The notes beneath the pieces are model-generated. The model had not been told where the DNA came from. It did not search any database and saw only the letters and a program-made list of their open reading frames with translations. Positions 1 through 7,164 of a DNA stretch of 7,909 bases are shown in pieces. Source of the DNA: Chloroflexota bacterium (lineage in GTDB: Bacteria > Chloroflexota > UBA6077 > CF-72). A program made the position numbers and the translations under genes. The stretch covers positions 1-7,909 of the forward strand of contig JAFAPL010001030.1 of NCBI GenBank assembly GCA_019247135.1. Reading direction: 5' to 3'. Each line of letters starts with the position of its first letter. Position 1 is the stretch's first letter.

Positions 1-43
1 TGCACGTGCGTCTACGGCCGCGACAGCCCAGTGATGAAGCCTT

Positions 44-790
44 TCAATGCATCACCGACGCGAGATCGACCGCCAGCGTCTGACCACTCAGGCTGTCGTT
101 CTCGACGAGCAGCAGCGTCGCCTCGGCCACGTCCTCAGCAGACGTCAGTCGGTTGAACTTGCTGCTGGCGGTGGCGCGCTCCAGCGCGCCGGGCGGGCCG
201 TTGTCCCACCATCGCGTCGGCACGGTCCCCGGCGCGACGCAGTTGACTCGAACTGCTGGCGCCAGAGCCTGAGCCAGGGTCCGCGTCATCTGGACGACAC
301 CGGCTTTAGCGATGTTGTAGGGAATGCTGCTGCCACGCGTGCTGAAGGCGGCCGTGGAGGCCACATTGACGATCGCACCACCACCAGCGCGCTGGTCGAT
401 CGTCTTGCGCATCCACAACCCCGCCGCGCGGCTCATGAAAAACGCACCTTTGAGATTCACGTCGAGGATGGCGTCCCAGACCTCTTCGGTCACCCCCTCG
501 AGATTTTCGAAGTCGATGAACCGAGTCAGGCCAACGCAGTTGACGAGCACATCCAGTCCGCCCAGCTCGTGTGTGGTGGACGCAACCAGGGCGTCGATGT
601 CCGCCAGACTCCGCAGGTCGGCCCGAAACGCGCGCGCGTCCAGCTCGGACGCGGCCGCCTGCGCGTCGGATTCTGATCGCGAATACGAGATGCCCACGCG
701 TGCGCCACGGGCGGCAAGGCGGCGACTGATCTCGCGACCCATGCCGGTCCCGCCGCCGGTGACCAGCGCTACACGGCCCTGCAGTTCCAC
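44..790 (-). CDS. SDR-family NAD(P)-dependent oxidoreductase
   Basis: This is a classical short-chain dehydrogenase/reductase of 248 aa, the usual family length, and probably a soluble cytoplasmic oxidoreductase acting on a hydroxyl/keto group. The Rossmann glycine motif TGGGTGMG is at residues 11-18. An Asp in RADL (D58) fits the adenine-ring contact. The structural motif usually written NNAG is here NCVG (84-87). The catalytic set is N112 (VNLKG), S145 (VNVAS), Y158 and K162 (YNIAK), followed by the conserved VAPG turn near 185-188. Basic and serine residues after the second beta strand (SRSE, 37-40) suggest NADP(H) preference, which is an inference. The start is GTG, only 9 bp after the stop of the amidohydrolase gene, with no good Shine-Dalgarno, so translational coupling is likely. 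It resembles 3-oxoacyl-ACP reductase (FabG)-type proteins, but with no fatty-acid genes nearby the substrate cannot be named. Confidence 0.93.
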   Translation of the reverse strand: MELQGRVALVTGGGTGMGREISRRLAARGARVGISYSRSESDAQAAASELDARAFRADLRSLADIDALVASTTHELGGLDVLVNCVGLTRFIDFENLEGVTEEVWDAILDVNLKGAFFMSRAAGLWMRKTIDQRAGGGAIVNVASTAAFSTRGSSIPYNIAKAGVVQMTRTLAQALAPAVRVNCVAPGTVPTRWWDNGPPGALERATASSKFNRLTSAEDVAEATLLLVENDSLSGQTLAVDLASVMH

Positions 791-799
791 CGCGGCGGC

Positions 800-2146
800 C
801 TAGCCGTCGTGCTCGTCTGCGCGCCACACGACTTTCGTATCGAGGCGGCGCAAATAGGCCAGGTAGTCGTCTTTGCTCATCAGCGGCTTGAATTCTGATT
901 TCACCCGCTTCGCTTCGCGCGCGTCCTCGCTGAGCAGGTCGATCACCGTCATGGCCATCGCCTTCGCGGGATTGATCACCACCTTCTGATAGTCCGCAAT
1001 GCGGTAGTCGGCCCCATGCCCCGCACCCGTAGCACCGCCGGCGTACGGGTGTACCGACGGGAGGATGTGCGAGACGTCGCCCATGTCGGTCGAGCCGCTG
1101 CCATGGCCCTTGTCACGGACGTTCTCGGCGCCGACCACGTCGACAGCATTGGCGCGGAACAGCGACACGAGCGTCGGATCGTGGTGCAGCGGCAAGTAGC
1201 CGGGCAGTGTGGTGATCTCCACCGAACCCCCGATCGCCAGCGCGCCGGCTTTGAGCGCGCGGTCAACCTTGCGATGCGCGAGCTCGATCGCCTCCATGGT
1301 CGCACCGCGGCAGAATGTTTCGACGCGCACGTCGGCTGGGATCGCATTCACGACGTCGCCGCCACGCGTGATGATCGGGTGCACGCGCACGTGGTCCTCA
1401 TCGCGGAACGTCTCGCGAATCGCGTCGATGCCTGCCATGGCGACCCGCGCGCCGGAGAGCGCGTTGATGCCCTGGTCCGGCGCGCCACCCGCGTGCGAGG
1501 TCTTGCCCAGAAATCGCACGAACTTGGCGACCATGCCGTTATTGGTGCCGCCAACGGCAATGTCCTCGTCTTCAGGACGTGCAGTCGCGTGGACCATCAT
1601 GGCGATATCGACGTCGTCGAAAGCGCCCAGGCGGACCATCTCGGCTTTGCCGCCCAGAAACTCGAGTTTTCCCATGGCTCGCATGCCGAGGCGTTCTTCG
1701 AGCTCCACGTACTCCTCGGCGGGCACGGCCATCAGCGCGATTCGGCCAGCCAGTTGCGGCGCCAGCTCGCGCAGCGCGAGGCCGGCGCCGAGCATGATGG
1801 CTAGCTGGGCGTTGTGACCGCACGCGTGCACGGCGCCGGTGGTGCGGTTGCGCTCGGGGTGTTCCCAGGACAGCAGGGAGTCGAGCTCGCCGAGCACGGC
1901 GACCGTTGGGCCGGGCGCGCCGGTGTCGAAGACGGCCTTGGTCCCGGTGACGCCGATACCGTCCTGGTGCGGCAGACCCATTCGATCGAACCACGCCTGC
2001 ACGCGTTCGGCGGTTTTGTGCTCTTTGAAGCCCAGCTCGGGCTCCGCGAACACGTCGCGTGCGAATTGCTCGAGCTCAGCAGCGTGCGCATCTATCGTGT
2101 TGGAAACGCGCGCTTTCAGATCCGTCACTGTTAGCGTGGATGTCAT
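800..2146 (-). CDS. M20-family metallo-amidohydrolase (AbgB-like)
   Basis: This is a zinc-dependent amidohydrolase/peptidase of the M20 family (448 aa), closest in style to the p-aminobenzoyl-glutamate hydrolase subunit AbgB and related N-acyl amino acid hydrolases. It would cleave an amide bond of a small acylated amino acid or dipeptide in the cytoplasm; no signal peptide is visible. Visible landmarks are the N-terminal EPELGFKEH (35-43), HACGHN (107-112) with likely metal ligands C109 and H111, PAEE (142-145) with the general-base/ligand glutamates, and the metal-site His in MVHATARP (H186). The dimerisation-domain signature GKTSHAGGAPDQGINAL is at 214-230, and the C-terminal GHGADY holds H377. 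The GSTDMGDVS segment (351-359) is typical of the AbgB branch. Start ATG at 2146 has only a weak purine-rich upstream stretch. It follows phosphoketolase by 62 bp and precedes the SDR gene by 9 bp. Substrate is unknown. Confidence 0.92.
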   Translation of the reverse strand: MTSTLTVTDLKARVSNTIDAHAAELEQFARDVFAEPELGFKEHKTAERVQAWFDRMGLPHQDGIGVTGTKAVFDTGAPGPTVAVLGELDSLLSWEHPERNRTTGAVHACGHNAQLAIMLGAGLALRELAPQLAGRIALMAVPAEEYVELEERLGMRAMGKLEFLGGKAEMVRLGAFDDVDIAMMVHATARPEDEDIAVGGTNNGMVAKFVRFLGKTSHAGGAPDQGINALSGARVAMAGIDAIRETFRDEDHVRVHPIITRGGDVVNAIPADVRVETFCRGATMEAIELAHRKVDRALKAGALAIGGSVEITTLPGYLPLHHDPTLVSLFRANAVDVVGAENVRDKGHGSGSTDMGDVSHILPSVHPYAGGATGAGHGADYRIADYQKVVINPAKAMAMTVIDLLSEDAREAKRVKSEFKPLMSKDDYLAYLRRLDTKVVWRADEHDG

Positions 2147-2208
2147 CGCCCACTACGGTACGCCGCCACCGGTACTGTTGCGCTGCCGAAGGCCCATCAT
2201 GCGGGGGG

Positions 2209-4566
2209 TCAACTAGTGGGCCATTTCCAATCGCGGATATCGGTGGGGTCGTCGCCCCAGCGCTCGATGTAGCGACGGTGCTCGGTCAGACGATCCTGGA
2301 AGGCTTGCTTGGCATACGCGCCGATACCGGCCAGGCGCGGCACTCGATCGATCACGTCGATCGCCAGGTGGAACCGGTCCATGTCGTTGAGGACCACCAT
2401 ATGGAAGGGCGTGGTCGTCGTGCCTTCCTCTTTATAGCCACGCACGTGGAAGTTGTCGTGGTTGGTCCGCCGATACGTCAGCCGGTGGATGAGCCACGGG
2501 TACCCGTGGTACGCGAAGACCACCGGCCGATTCGTGGTGAACAGCGAATCGAAGTCGCGATCCGACAGGCCGTGCGGGTGTTCTTCACGCGGCTGCAATC
2601 GCATCAAATCGACGACGTTGACGACTCGGATCTTCAGATCCGGGAACTCGTGGCGCAGCAGGTCGACTGCCGCCAGGACCTCCAGCGTCGGAATGTCACC
2701 GGCGCAGCCCATGACCACATCTGGCTCGGTCCCACGATCGTTGCTGGCCCACTCCCAGATGCCGATGCCGGCCGTGCAGTGCTTGATCGCGGCTTCCATG
2801 TCCAGGTACTGCAGGGCGGGCTGCTTGCCCGCGACCACGATGTTGACGTAGTCGCGGCTGCGCAGGCAGTGGTCCATCACCGAGAGCAACGTGTTGGCGT
2901 CCGGCGGGAGATAGACGCGGATGACGTCGGCTTTCTTGTTCATGGCGAGATCGATGAAGCCGGGATCCTGATGCGAAAAGCCGTTGTGGTCTTGCCGCCA
3001 GACGTGCGACGAGAGCAGGTAGTTGAGCGACGGGACAGGCGCCCGCCAGCCGATCTTTTTGCTGCTTTCGAGCCACTTGCTGTGTTGGTTGAACATCGAA
3101 TCGACGATGTGTACGAACGCTTCGTACGTGGTGAACAGGCCGTGTCGGCCCGTGAGCAAATAGCCCTCGAGCCAGCCCTGGCACGTGGTCTCGCTCAGCA
3201 TCTCCATGACCTGACCTTGTGGCGCCAGGTTGGCGTCGTCGTCGGCAAACCGCTCGGCTTCCCAGACTCGATGCGTGACTTCGAGGATCGCTCCGAGGCG
3301 GTTCGACGCGAGCTCGTCCGGCGCTACCACGCGGAAGTTGCCTCGATTGGACCGCGTTATATCTCTGAGAAAGTTGCCAAGGACGCGAGTGGACTCGGCC
3401 ATGGTCTGGCCGGGATGGTCGATCGCAAGCGCATAGTCTTCGAAGTTCGCTAGCCGCAGATCCTTCAGCAGAACTCCGCCATTCGCGTGTGGGTTGGCCC
3501 CCATTCGGCGGTTCCCATGGGGTGCGAGCGCTTGCAGATCCGAGCGGAACCGACCTTCGGCGTCGAACAGCTCCTCGGGGTGGTAGCCCTTCATCCACTC
3601 CTCGAGCTGCGCGAGATGCTTCGTGTTCGTGGCGACCTCACTGAGGGGTACCTGGTGGGCACGCCAGGAGCCTTCGGTCTTCAATCCATCGACCTCTTTC
3701 GGGCCGGTCCAGCCTTTCGGGGTTTTGAGGATGAGCATCGGCCAGCGCGGCCGTTCTGAGTCGTTTGTGCCCTCGCGCGCAGCCGTCTGAATCGAAGCGA
3801 TTCGGTCGAGGATGCTGTCGAGCGTGTCGGCCATGGCGCGGTGCATGGTTTGCGGGTCATCGCCTTCGAGGAAGAACGGTTCGTACCCGTAGCCTTCGAA
3901 TAAGCATTCGAGCTCGTGGCGTGAAATGCGGGCCAGGATGGTGGGGTTCGCGATCTTGAACCCGTTCAGGTGCAGGATCGGCAAGACCGCGCCGTCCGTC
4001 ACGGGATTGAGGAACTTGTTCGAGTGCCAGGCGGTTGCGAGTGGGCCGGTTTCGGCTTCACCGTCACCCACGACGCAAGCCACGAGCAGGTTCGGGTTGT
4101 CGAAAGCCGCGCCATAGGCGTGTGCGACCGAGTATCCGAGCTCGCCCCCCTCGTTGATCGAGCCAGGCGTTTCAGGGGCGGCGTGACTCGGGATCCCGCC
4201 TGGGAAGGAAAACTGCTTGAACAGACGACGCATGCCCTCCGTGTCCTGGGATACGGAGGGATATCGCTCGGAGTAGCTGCCTTCCAGATACGTGTTGGCG
4301 ACCATGCCAGGGCCGCCGTGCCCGGGCCCGCAGATGTAGATGACGTCCAGGTCGCGTTCGATGATCGCCCGATTCAGGTGCACGTAGACGAAATTGAGAC
4401 CGGGCGTCGTGCCCCAGTGGCCGAGCAAACGCGTCTTGACATGCTCGGGCTTGAGCGGTTCCTGCAGCAGCGGGTTGTCGAGGAGATAGATCTGACCCAC
4501 GGAGAGGTAGTTGGCGGCCCGCCAGTACGCATCCATGCGCTGCAGCTGATCGTCGGTGAGTGGCAT
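2209..4566 (-). CDS. xfp: Phosphoketolase (xylulose-5-P / fructose-6-P)
   Basis: This is a thiamine-diphosphate enzyme that cleaves xylulose-5-phosphate (and in many members fructose-6-phosphate) with phosphate to acetyl phosphate plus glyceraldehyde-3-phosphate (or erythrose-4-phosphate). At 785 aa it matches the family length and looks complete. N-terminal domain: HWGTTPG (50-56), GPGHGGPG (80-87), the signature around [20 protein letters not shown] (127-146), and the ThDP/Mg motif GDGEAETGP (167-175) followed by NKFLNP. Middle domain: PDELASNRL (416-424, more often written PDETxSNRL), then [12 protein letters not shown] (473-484) with the ThDP-activating Glu (E482), and [16 protein letters not shown] (521-536). 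The C-terminal domain ends with a conserved [12 protein letters not shown] segment (710-721). Start ATG at 4566 has a good Shine-Dalgarno (GGGAG, 6 nt spacer). It is divergent from acetate kinase, which consumes its product. Substrate preference cannot be settled by eye. Confidence 0.97.
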   Translation of the reverse strand: MPLTDDQLQRMDAYWRAANYLSVGQIYLLDNPLLQEPLKPEHVKTRLLGHWGTTPGLNFVYVHLNRAIIERDLDVIYICGPGHGGPGMVANTYLEGSYSERYPSVSQDTEGMRRLFKQFSFPGGIPSHAAPETPGSINEGGELGYSVAHAYGAAFDNPNLLVACVVGDGEAETGPLATAWHSNKFLNPVTDGAVLPILHLNGFKIANPTILARISRHELECLFEGYGYEPFFLEGDDPQTMHRAMADTLDSILDRIASIQTAAREGTNDSERPRWPMLILKTPKGWTGPKEVDGLKTEGSWRAHQVPLSEVATNTKHLAQLEEWMKGYHPEELFDAEGRFRSDLQALAPHGNRRMGANPHANGGVLLKDLRLANFEDYALAIDHPGQTMAESTRVLGNFLRDITRSNRGNFRVVAPDELASNRLGAILEVTHRVWEAERFADDDANLAPQGQVMEMLSETTCQGWLEGYLLTGRHGLFTTYEAFVHIVDSMFNQHSKWLESSKKIGWRAPVPSLNYLLSSHVWRQDHNGFSHQDPGFIDLAMNKKADVIRVYLPPDANTLLSVMDHCLRSRDYVNIVVAGKQPALQYLDMEAAIKHCTAGIGIWEWASNDRGTEPDVVMGCAGDIPTLEVLAAVDLLRHEFPDLKIRVVNVVDLMRLQPREEHPHGLSDRDFDSLFTTNRPVVFAYHGYPWLIHRLTYRRTNHDNFHVRGYKEEGTTTTPFHMVVLNDMDRFHLAIDVIDRVPRLAGIGAYAKQAFQDRLTEHRRYIERWGDDPTDIRDWKWPTS

Positions 4567-4577
4567 GGGAGTCTCCC
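4567..4577 (-). promoter_or_regulatory. Phosphoketolase SD within a small palindrome
   Basis: The minus strand reads GGGAGACTCCC directly before the ATG of phosphoketolase. GGGAG is a good Shine-Dalgarno with a 6-nt spacer, and it sits in an inverted repeat (GGGA-GAC-TCCC) that could fold back on itself. A 4-bp stem is weak, so an effect on translation is only a possibility. The SD itself supports the chosen start. Confidence 0.5.
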
Positions 4578-4617
4578 GGAAAGCATGGCACAGGTCCGGC
4601 GGTTACGCTGACCGTGC
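4567..4617. promoter_or_regulatory. Short divergent spacer, phosphoketolase/acetate kinase
   Basis: These 51 bp separate the ATG of phosphoketolase (minus) from the GTG of acetate kinase (plus). Unless promoters lie inside the coding regions, both must fit here and overlap. No strong -35/-10 pair is visible on either strand. On the plus strand TACGCT (4604-4609) fits the loose TANNNT -10 pattern and would put transcription start almost at the GTG, consistent with a leaderless acetate kinase mRNA. No Shine-Dalgarno is seen before that GTG. This is an inference only. Confidence 0.4.
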
Positions 4618-5715
4618 GTGGCCCGCGTCCTGGTGCTCAATGCCGGCTCGAGCAGTCTCAAATGGGAGCTGCTCGAGTCTGAACACGAAAGCGTGCTGGA
4701 CAGCGGCAACATCAACTGGTCTGGCGCGCACGGCAGCGGAAACGTCGAGGAGGTTCAGCGCGTATTGCGCGACATCAGTGACGTCGCGGCGGTCGGCCAC
4801 CGCGTCGTACACGGCGGCCCTCAGTTTCGCGAAGCCGTCCTGATCCATCACGCGGTTCGCGATGCCATCCTGGAACTCAGGAGCATCGCGCCCCTGCACA
4901 ATCCGTCGGCGGTGGCCGGCATCGACGCCGCACGTGCGGCCTTCCCGTCCGTGCCGCAGGTGGCGACCTTCGACACTGCCTTCCACGCGACCATAACGGA
5001 CAGTGCGGCGATCTACCCGTTGCCGTGGGATTGGACGCAGCGCTGGCAATTGCGTCGCTACGGCTTCCACGGGTTGAGCGTGCAATACGCCCTGAGACGG
5101 ACAGGCGAACTGCTGCGCCGCCAACCGCGGCGCCTGATCGTGTGCCATCTCGGCGCCGGCTGCTCGATTACGGCCGTCGGTGGCGGCCGCTCGGTGGACA
5201 CCAGCATGGGATTCACTCCGCTCGAAGGATTGATGATGGTCCAGCGCTCCGGGTCCGTCGACCCCGGGCTCTTGCTGTACCTGTTGCAGCACATGAGCGC
5301 GGAAGAGCTGGACCGCGCGCTCAACGAGCACTCGGGCCTGCTCGGCGTCTCAGGCGTCTCGAGCGACCTGCGCGAGGTGATTGCGGCTGCGGAGTCGGGC
5401 AACGAGCGAGCCGCGCTGGCGATCGAGATGTTTTGTCATCGGGTGAGGGCGACCATCGGCGGCATGGCGGCCGTGCTCGGCGGACTGGACGCGCTGGTGT
5501 TTACGGGCGGCGTTGGCGAGCACAGCGCCCTCGTGCGTGAGCGAGCATGCGCGGGCCTCGACTTTCTGGGGGTGCGCCTCGAGTTAGCCACCAACGGAAG
5601 GGCGAAGCCCGATTGCGATGTCAGCGCCGCTGAAGCCTCAGTCAGGACGCTGGTGATCGCGGCACGCGAGGAGCTCACGATTCTCGCGGACGTCAAACGG
5701 CTCGTGGCCCTGTAG
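4618..5715 (+). CDS. ackA: Acetate kinase
   Basis: Acetate kinase interconverts acetyl phosphate + ADP and acetate + ATP; here it most likely harvests ATP from acetyl phosphate made by the divergent phosphoketolase. The N-terminal strand VLVLNAGSSSLKW (4-16) carries N8. HRVVHGG (61-67) holds R62, APLHNP (91-96) holds H94, FDTAFH (118-123) holds D119, RYGFHG (147-152) holds H151, and QRSGSVDPG (209-217) holds R210. REEL (350-353) has the metal-binding Glu near the C terminus. These match the known active-site residues of the Methanosarcina thermophila enzyme. FTGGVGEHS (295-303) is the ASKHA phosphate-2/adenosine region. At 365 aa it is shorter than the usual ~400. Most of the shortage lies between the first strand and HRVVHGG, where about 29 residues are missing relative to M. 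thermophila numbering. RYGFHG is followed by LSVQY instead of the common TSH. The start is GTG; no clear Shine-Dalgarno precedes it. Confidence 0.96.
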   Translation: MARVLVLNAGSSSLKWELLESEHESVLDSGNINWSGAHGSGNVEEVQRVLRDISDVAAVGHRVVHGGPQFREAVLIHHAVRDAILELRSIAPLHNPSAVAGIDAARAAFPSVPQVATFDTAFHATITDSAAIYPLPWDWTQRWQLRRYGFHGLSVQYALRRTGELLRRQPRRLIVCHLGAGCSITAVGGGRSVDTSMGFTPLEGLMMVQRSGSVDPGLLLYLLQHMSAEELDRALNEHSGLLGVSGVSSDLREVIAAAESGNERAALAIEMFCHRVRATIGGMAAVLGGLDALVFTGGVGEHSALVRERACAGLDFLGVRLELATNGRAKPDCDVSAAEASVRTLVIAAREELTILADVKRLVAL

Positions 5716-5745
5716 CCGCACGTCGATTCGTCGGGCACGCGAAAA

Positions 5746-5768
5746 AGGCCCTCACTGAGTGAGGGCCT
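5746..5768 (-). terminator. Rho-independent terminator between convergent genes
   Basis: A perfect 10-bp inverted repeat, AGGCCCTCAC / GTGAGGGCCT, has a 3-nt loop. Read on the minus strand the stem runs into TTTTTC (plus 5741-5746), the classic layout of an intrinsic terminator for the exported-protein gene, whose stop is at 5787. Read on the plus strand there is no T-run after the stem, so it is a poorer terminator for acetate kinase, although the hairpin could still protect that mRNA end. It occupies most of the 71-bp gap between the two convergent genes. Confidence 0.9.
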
Positions 5769-5786
5769 CCACGCCGCGGGAGTGAG

Positions 5787-6287
5787 CTAGCGCTGGTGCT
5801 GAGCCCAGGGCGGGCCGCCCTGATGAGTCGCCGACGGATCGACACCAACCACTGCCGTCGCATTGGACCCGTTGTTCAGCGTCACCACGACAACGTCCTG
5901 ACCTTGCGCGACTGTCTGGCCGTGCGTGATCGTCTGCGCATCCAGCGTGTAGGTATGAGACGCGCCGTCGTTACCGTTCAGCGTCAGGCTGGTCGAGCTC
6001 ACATTCGTCGCCACGCCTGGTGTGACCGTCACGCTCAGCGGCTTTCCATCCTTGTCAGTCAGGTTCGCCTGAATGCCCTTGAAGTGGGCGAACCGATCGG
6101 CCGCCGGGATGTCTTTGAGACCGCTGAGCTCCGGCGGCAAGTTCTGACCGCTCCACTGCGCCTGCTGCATGAACGGCGCCGCGTTTGCGAACGCGTGGCC
6201 GACGGCAAACATGCCTGCGACGCCTAGCGCGCCGACGAGAACCAGTGACGTTCCGAGAACCGCGAGTGAGAACTTTACCCTGCTCAT
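5787..6287 (-). CDS. Small exported protein, DUF5666-like
   Basis: This 166-aa protein has an N-terminal export signal: basic MSRVKF, then a long hydrophobic segment (about 7-30) ending in AFA-NA, a plausible signal-peptidase site near residue 34. It could instead stay as a membrane anchor. A short Gln/Pro-containing linker follows. Residues about 80-150 look all-beta (SVTVTPG, SSTSLTLNGNDG, HTYTLDAQTITHG, GQDVVVVTLNNG, ATAVVGV), a pattern like DUF5666 or other OB-like secreted modules. The tail is polar, ending PPWAQHQR. The start at 6287 is preferred because AAAGGAG lies 8 nt upstream; the frame stays open to an ATG at 6341 but that would put a charged leader before the signal. The function is unknown. 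It is divergent from a two-component system, across phased operator-like repeats, so it may be a regulated target or an envelope partner of that system. The DUF assignment is by pattern only. Confidence 0.82.
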   Translation of the reverse strand: MSRVKFSLAVLGTSLVLVGALGVAGMFAVGHAFANAAPFMQQAQWSGQNLPPELSGLKDIPAADRFAHFKGIQANLTDKDGKPLSVTVTPGVATNVSSTSLTLNGNDGASHTYTLDAQTITHGQTVAQGQDVVVVTLNNGSNATAVVGVDPSATHQGGPPWAQHQR

Positions 6288-6295
6288 TTGTGTGT

Positions 6296-6302
6296 CTCCT
6301 TT
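6296..6302 (-). promoter_or_regulatory. Shine-Dalgarno of the exported protein
   Basis: The minus strand reads AAAGGAG with an 8-nt spacer to the ATG at 6287. It is the strongest ribosome binding site in the window and decides the start over the upstream ATG at 6341. Confidence 0.8.
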
Positions 6303-6322
6303 CGTTTGGGACGCCCTCATCA

Positions 6323-6375
6323 TCTCGACCCGATGTCGCACGCGGGTCAGACGGTTGTCGCAGATATGTCGCAGA
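6323..6375. promoter_or_regulatory. 11-bp phased direct repeats, likely OmpR-type operator
   Basis: TGTCGCA occurs at 6334-6340, 6356-6362 and 6367-6373. The last two extend to a perfect 9-mer, TGTCGCAGA. Starts differ by 22 and 11 bp. The intervening register (6345) keeps GTC (GGTCAGACG), and the register before the first copy (6323) reads TCTCGACCC, sharing T-TCG. Direct repeats spaced about one helical turn are how OmpR/PhoB-family regulators bind as head-to-tail dimers, and such a regulator is encoded 65 bp downstream. The array lies in the divergent spacer between that regulator and the exported-protein gene, 36 bp from the latter's start codon. The repeats are seen directly; binding by this regulator is inferred. 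Confidence 0.6.
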
Positions 6376-6439
6376 CACGCTGGTGTGATCGCGGCTTGCT
6401 TCCCGGGCGTGCTGCCAGGCGTTACAACCCCGTTTGCAG

Positions 6440-7138
6440 ATGCCGATGGTGTTGCTGGTCGAAGACGAAATGGAGCTCGCGCGCGTAGTCATCCGCGAGC
6501 TTGAAAGCGCTGGCTATCAGGTGCGCCATGCGCCGGACGGACCGTCGGCAGTTCGGAATGTCGCCGAGCAGACGCCGGACCTGATCGTTCTCGACTGGAT
6601 GCTGCCAGGCTTCGACGGCCTGGAAGTGCTGCGCCGCGTTCGTCAAACGTCCGCGCTGCCAGTGCTGATGTTGACGGCCCGCGCCGAGGAAACCGACAGG
6701 GTGATTGGCCTCGAAGTCGGCGCTGACGACTACCTGACCAAGCCATTCGGTTCGCGCGAGCTCGTGGCGCGTGTGCGGGCGCTGCTACGTCGTCACGAGC
6801 GCCTGCAAGAGATGCTCGACGCGGACCGAGCCGAAGGCACCGCGATCCTCAACCTGGGACCGCTCGTGGTCGATCCCTCGGCGCACCTGGCGAGGCTCGA
6901 CGGCGAACCGCTCGAGCTGACACGCACGGAATTCGGCTTGCTGCACCTGCTCCTTCGCAACAAGGGGCGTGCATTCAGTCGCGCTTATCTGCATGACGCG
7001 GTCTGGGGCGAGCCCGCCGTCGAAGGCGACCGTTCGGTCGACAACGCCATCCTGCGCCTGCGCAAGAAGCTCGGCGACCTGGGGGACGGGATCGAGACGG
7101 TCTGGGGCGTCGGTTACCGGTTGGGCCGCTCGCCATGA
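6440..7138 (+). CDS. OmpR/PhoB-family response regulator
   Basis: This is the DNA-binding response regulator of a two-component system, 232 aa from the ATG at 6440. The receiver domain (about 1-118) has the acidic pocket in LLVEDE (E8, D9), phospho-acceptor D52 in LIVLDWMLPG, switch T79 in MLTAR, and K101 in YLTKPF. A linker of about 17 residues leads to a Trans_Reg_C winged helix (about 136-229). That domain has the hallmark ELTRTEFGLLHLLL, a recognition-helix region with RSVDNAILRLRKKL, and the closing wing VWGVGYRLG. All key residues are present, so it should be phosphorylatable. Alternative starts are TTG 6434 and ATG 6446; none has a convincing Shine-Dalgarno, and 6440 is chosen as an ATG that leaves a normal N terminus. 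Its stop overlaps an ATGA just before the kinase gene. It probably binds the phased repeats upstream, giving autoregulation. Confidence 0.95.
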   Translation: MPMVLLVEDEMELARVVIRELESAGYQVRHAPDGPSAVRNVAEQTPDLIVLDWMLPGFDGLEVLRRVRQTSALPVLMLTARAEETDRVIGLEVGADDYLTKPFGSRELVARVRALLRRHERLQEMLDADRAEGTAILNLGPLVVDPSAHLARLDGEPLELTRTEFGLLHLLLRNKGRAFSRAYLHDAVWGEPAVEGDRSVDNAILRLRKKLGDLGDGIETVWGVGYRLGRSP

Positions 7139-7164
7139 GCTCCCGCACGAGGCGTTCGAGATGA
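7135..7164 (+). promoter_or_regulatory. Double ATGA coupling junction, regulator to kinase
   Basis: The regulator stop lies in an ATGA (7135-7138). The ATG of that ATGA opens a 9-codon frame (MSSRTRRSR) whose TGA stop (7162-7164) overlaps the kinase ATG in a second ATGA (7161-7164). GAGG (7149-7152) sits 8 nt before the kinase ATG and is a usable Shine-Dalgarno. The mini-frame could pass ribosomes from regulator to kinase, or it may be chance. The overlaps are seen in the sequence; a coupling role is inferred. Confidence 0.35.

Noticed and set aside
84..700. Long plus-strand frames opposite the SDR gene
   Set aside because: The minus-strand SDR has an intact Rossmann motif and Ser-Tyr-Lys catalytic set; the plus-strand frames have no recognisable features.
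2147..2208. Possible terminator or regulatory hairpin between phosphoketolase and the amidohydrolase
   Set aside because: Only a 3-bp GCC/GGC stem around TTC and a short direct repeat (GTACCG twice) are visible, with no T-run; too weak to call.
2059..3453. 464-aa open frame on the plus strand, antisense to phosphoketolase
   Set aside because: It lies opposite a gene with unmistakable family motifs and its translation (rich in Val, Asp, Arg and His, no recognisable domain) is what a high-GC antisense frame gives.
4603..5331. 242-aa open frame on the minus strand, antisense to acetate kinase
   Set aside because: Acetate kinase motifs are continuous on the opposite strand; this frame shows no domain or ribosome binding site and is a GC-driven shadow.
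6288..6341. Upstream ATG (6341) as start of the exported protein, adding 18 residues
   Set aside because: The internal ATG at 6287 has a strong AAAGGAG at 8 nt and begins a normal signal peptide; the longer form would also run across part of the operator repeats.
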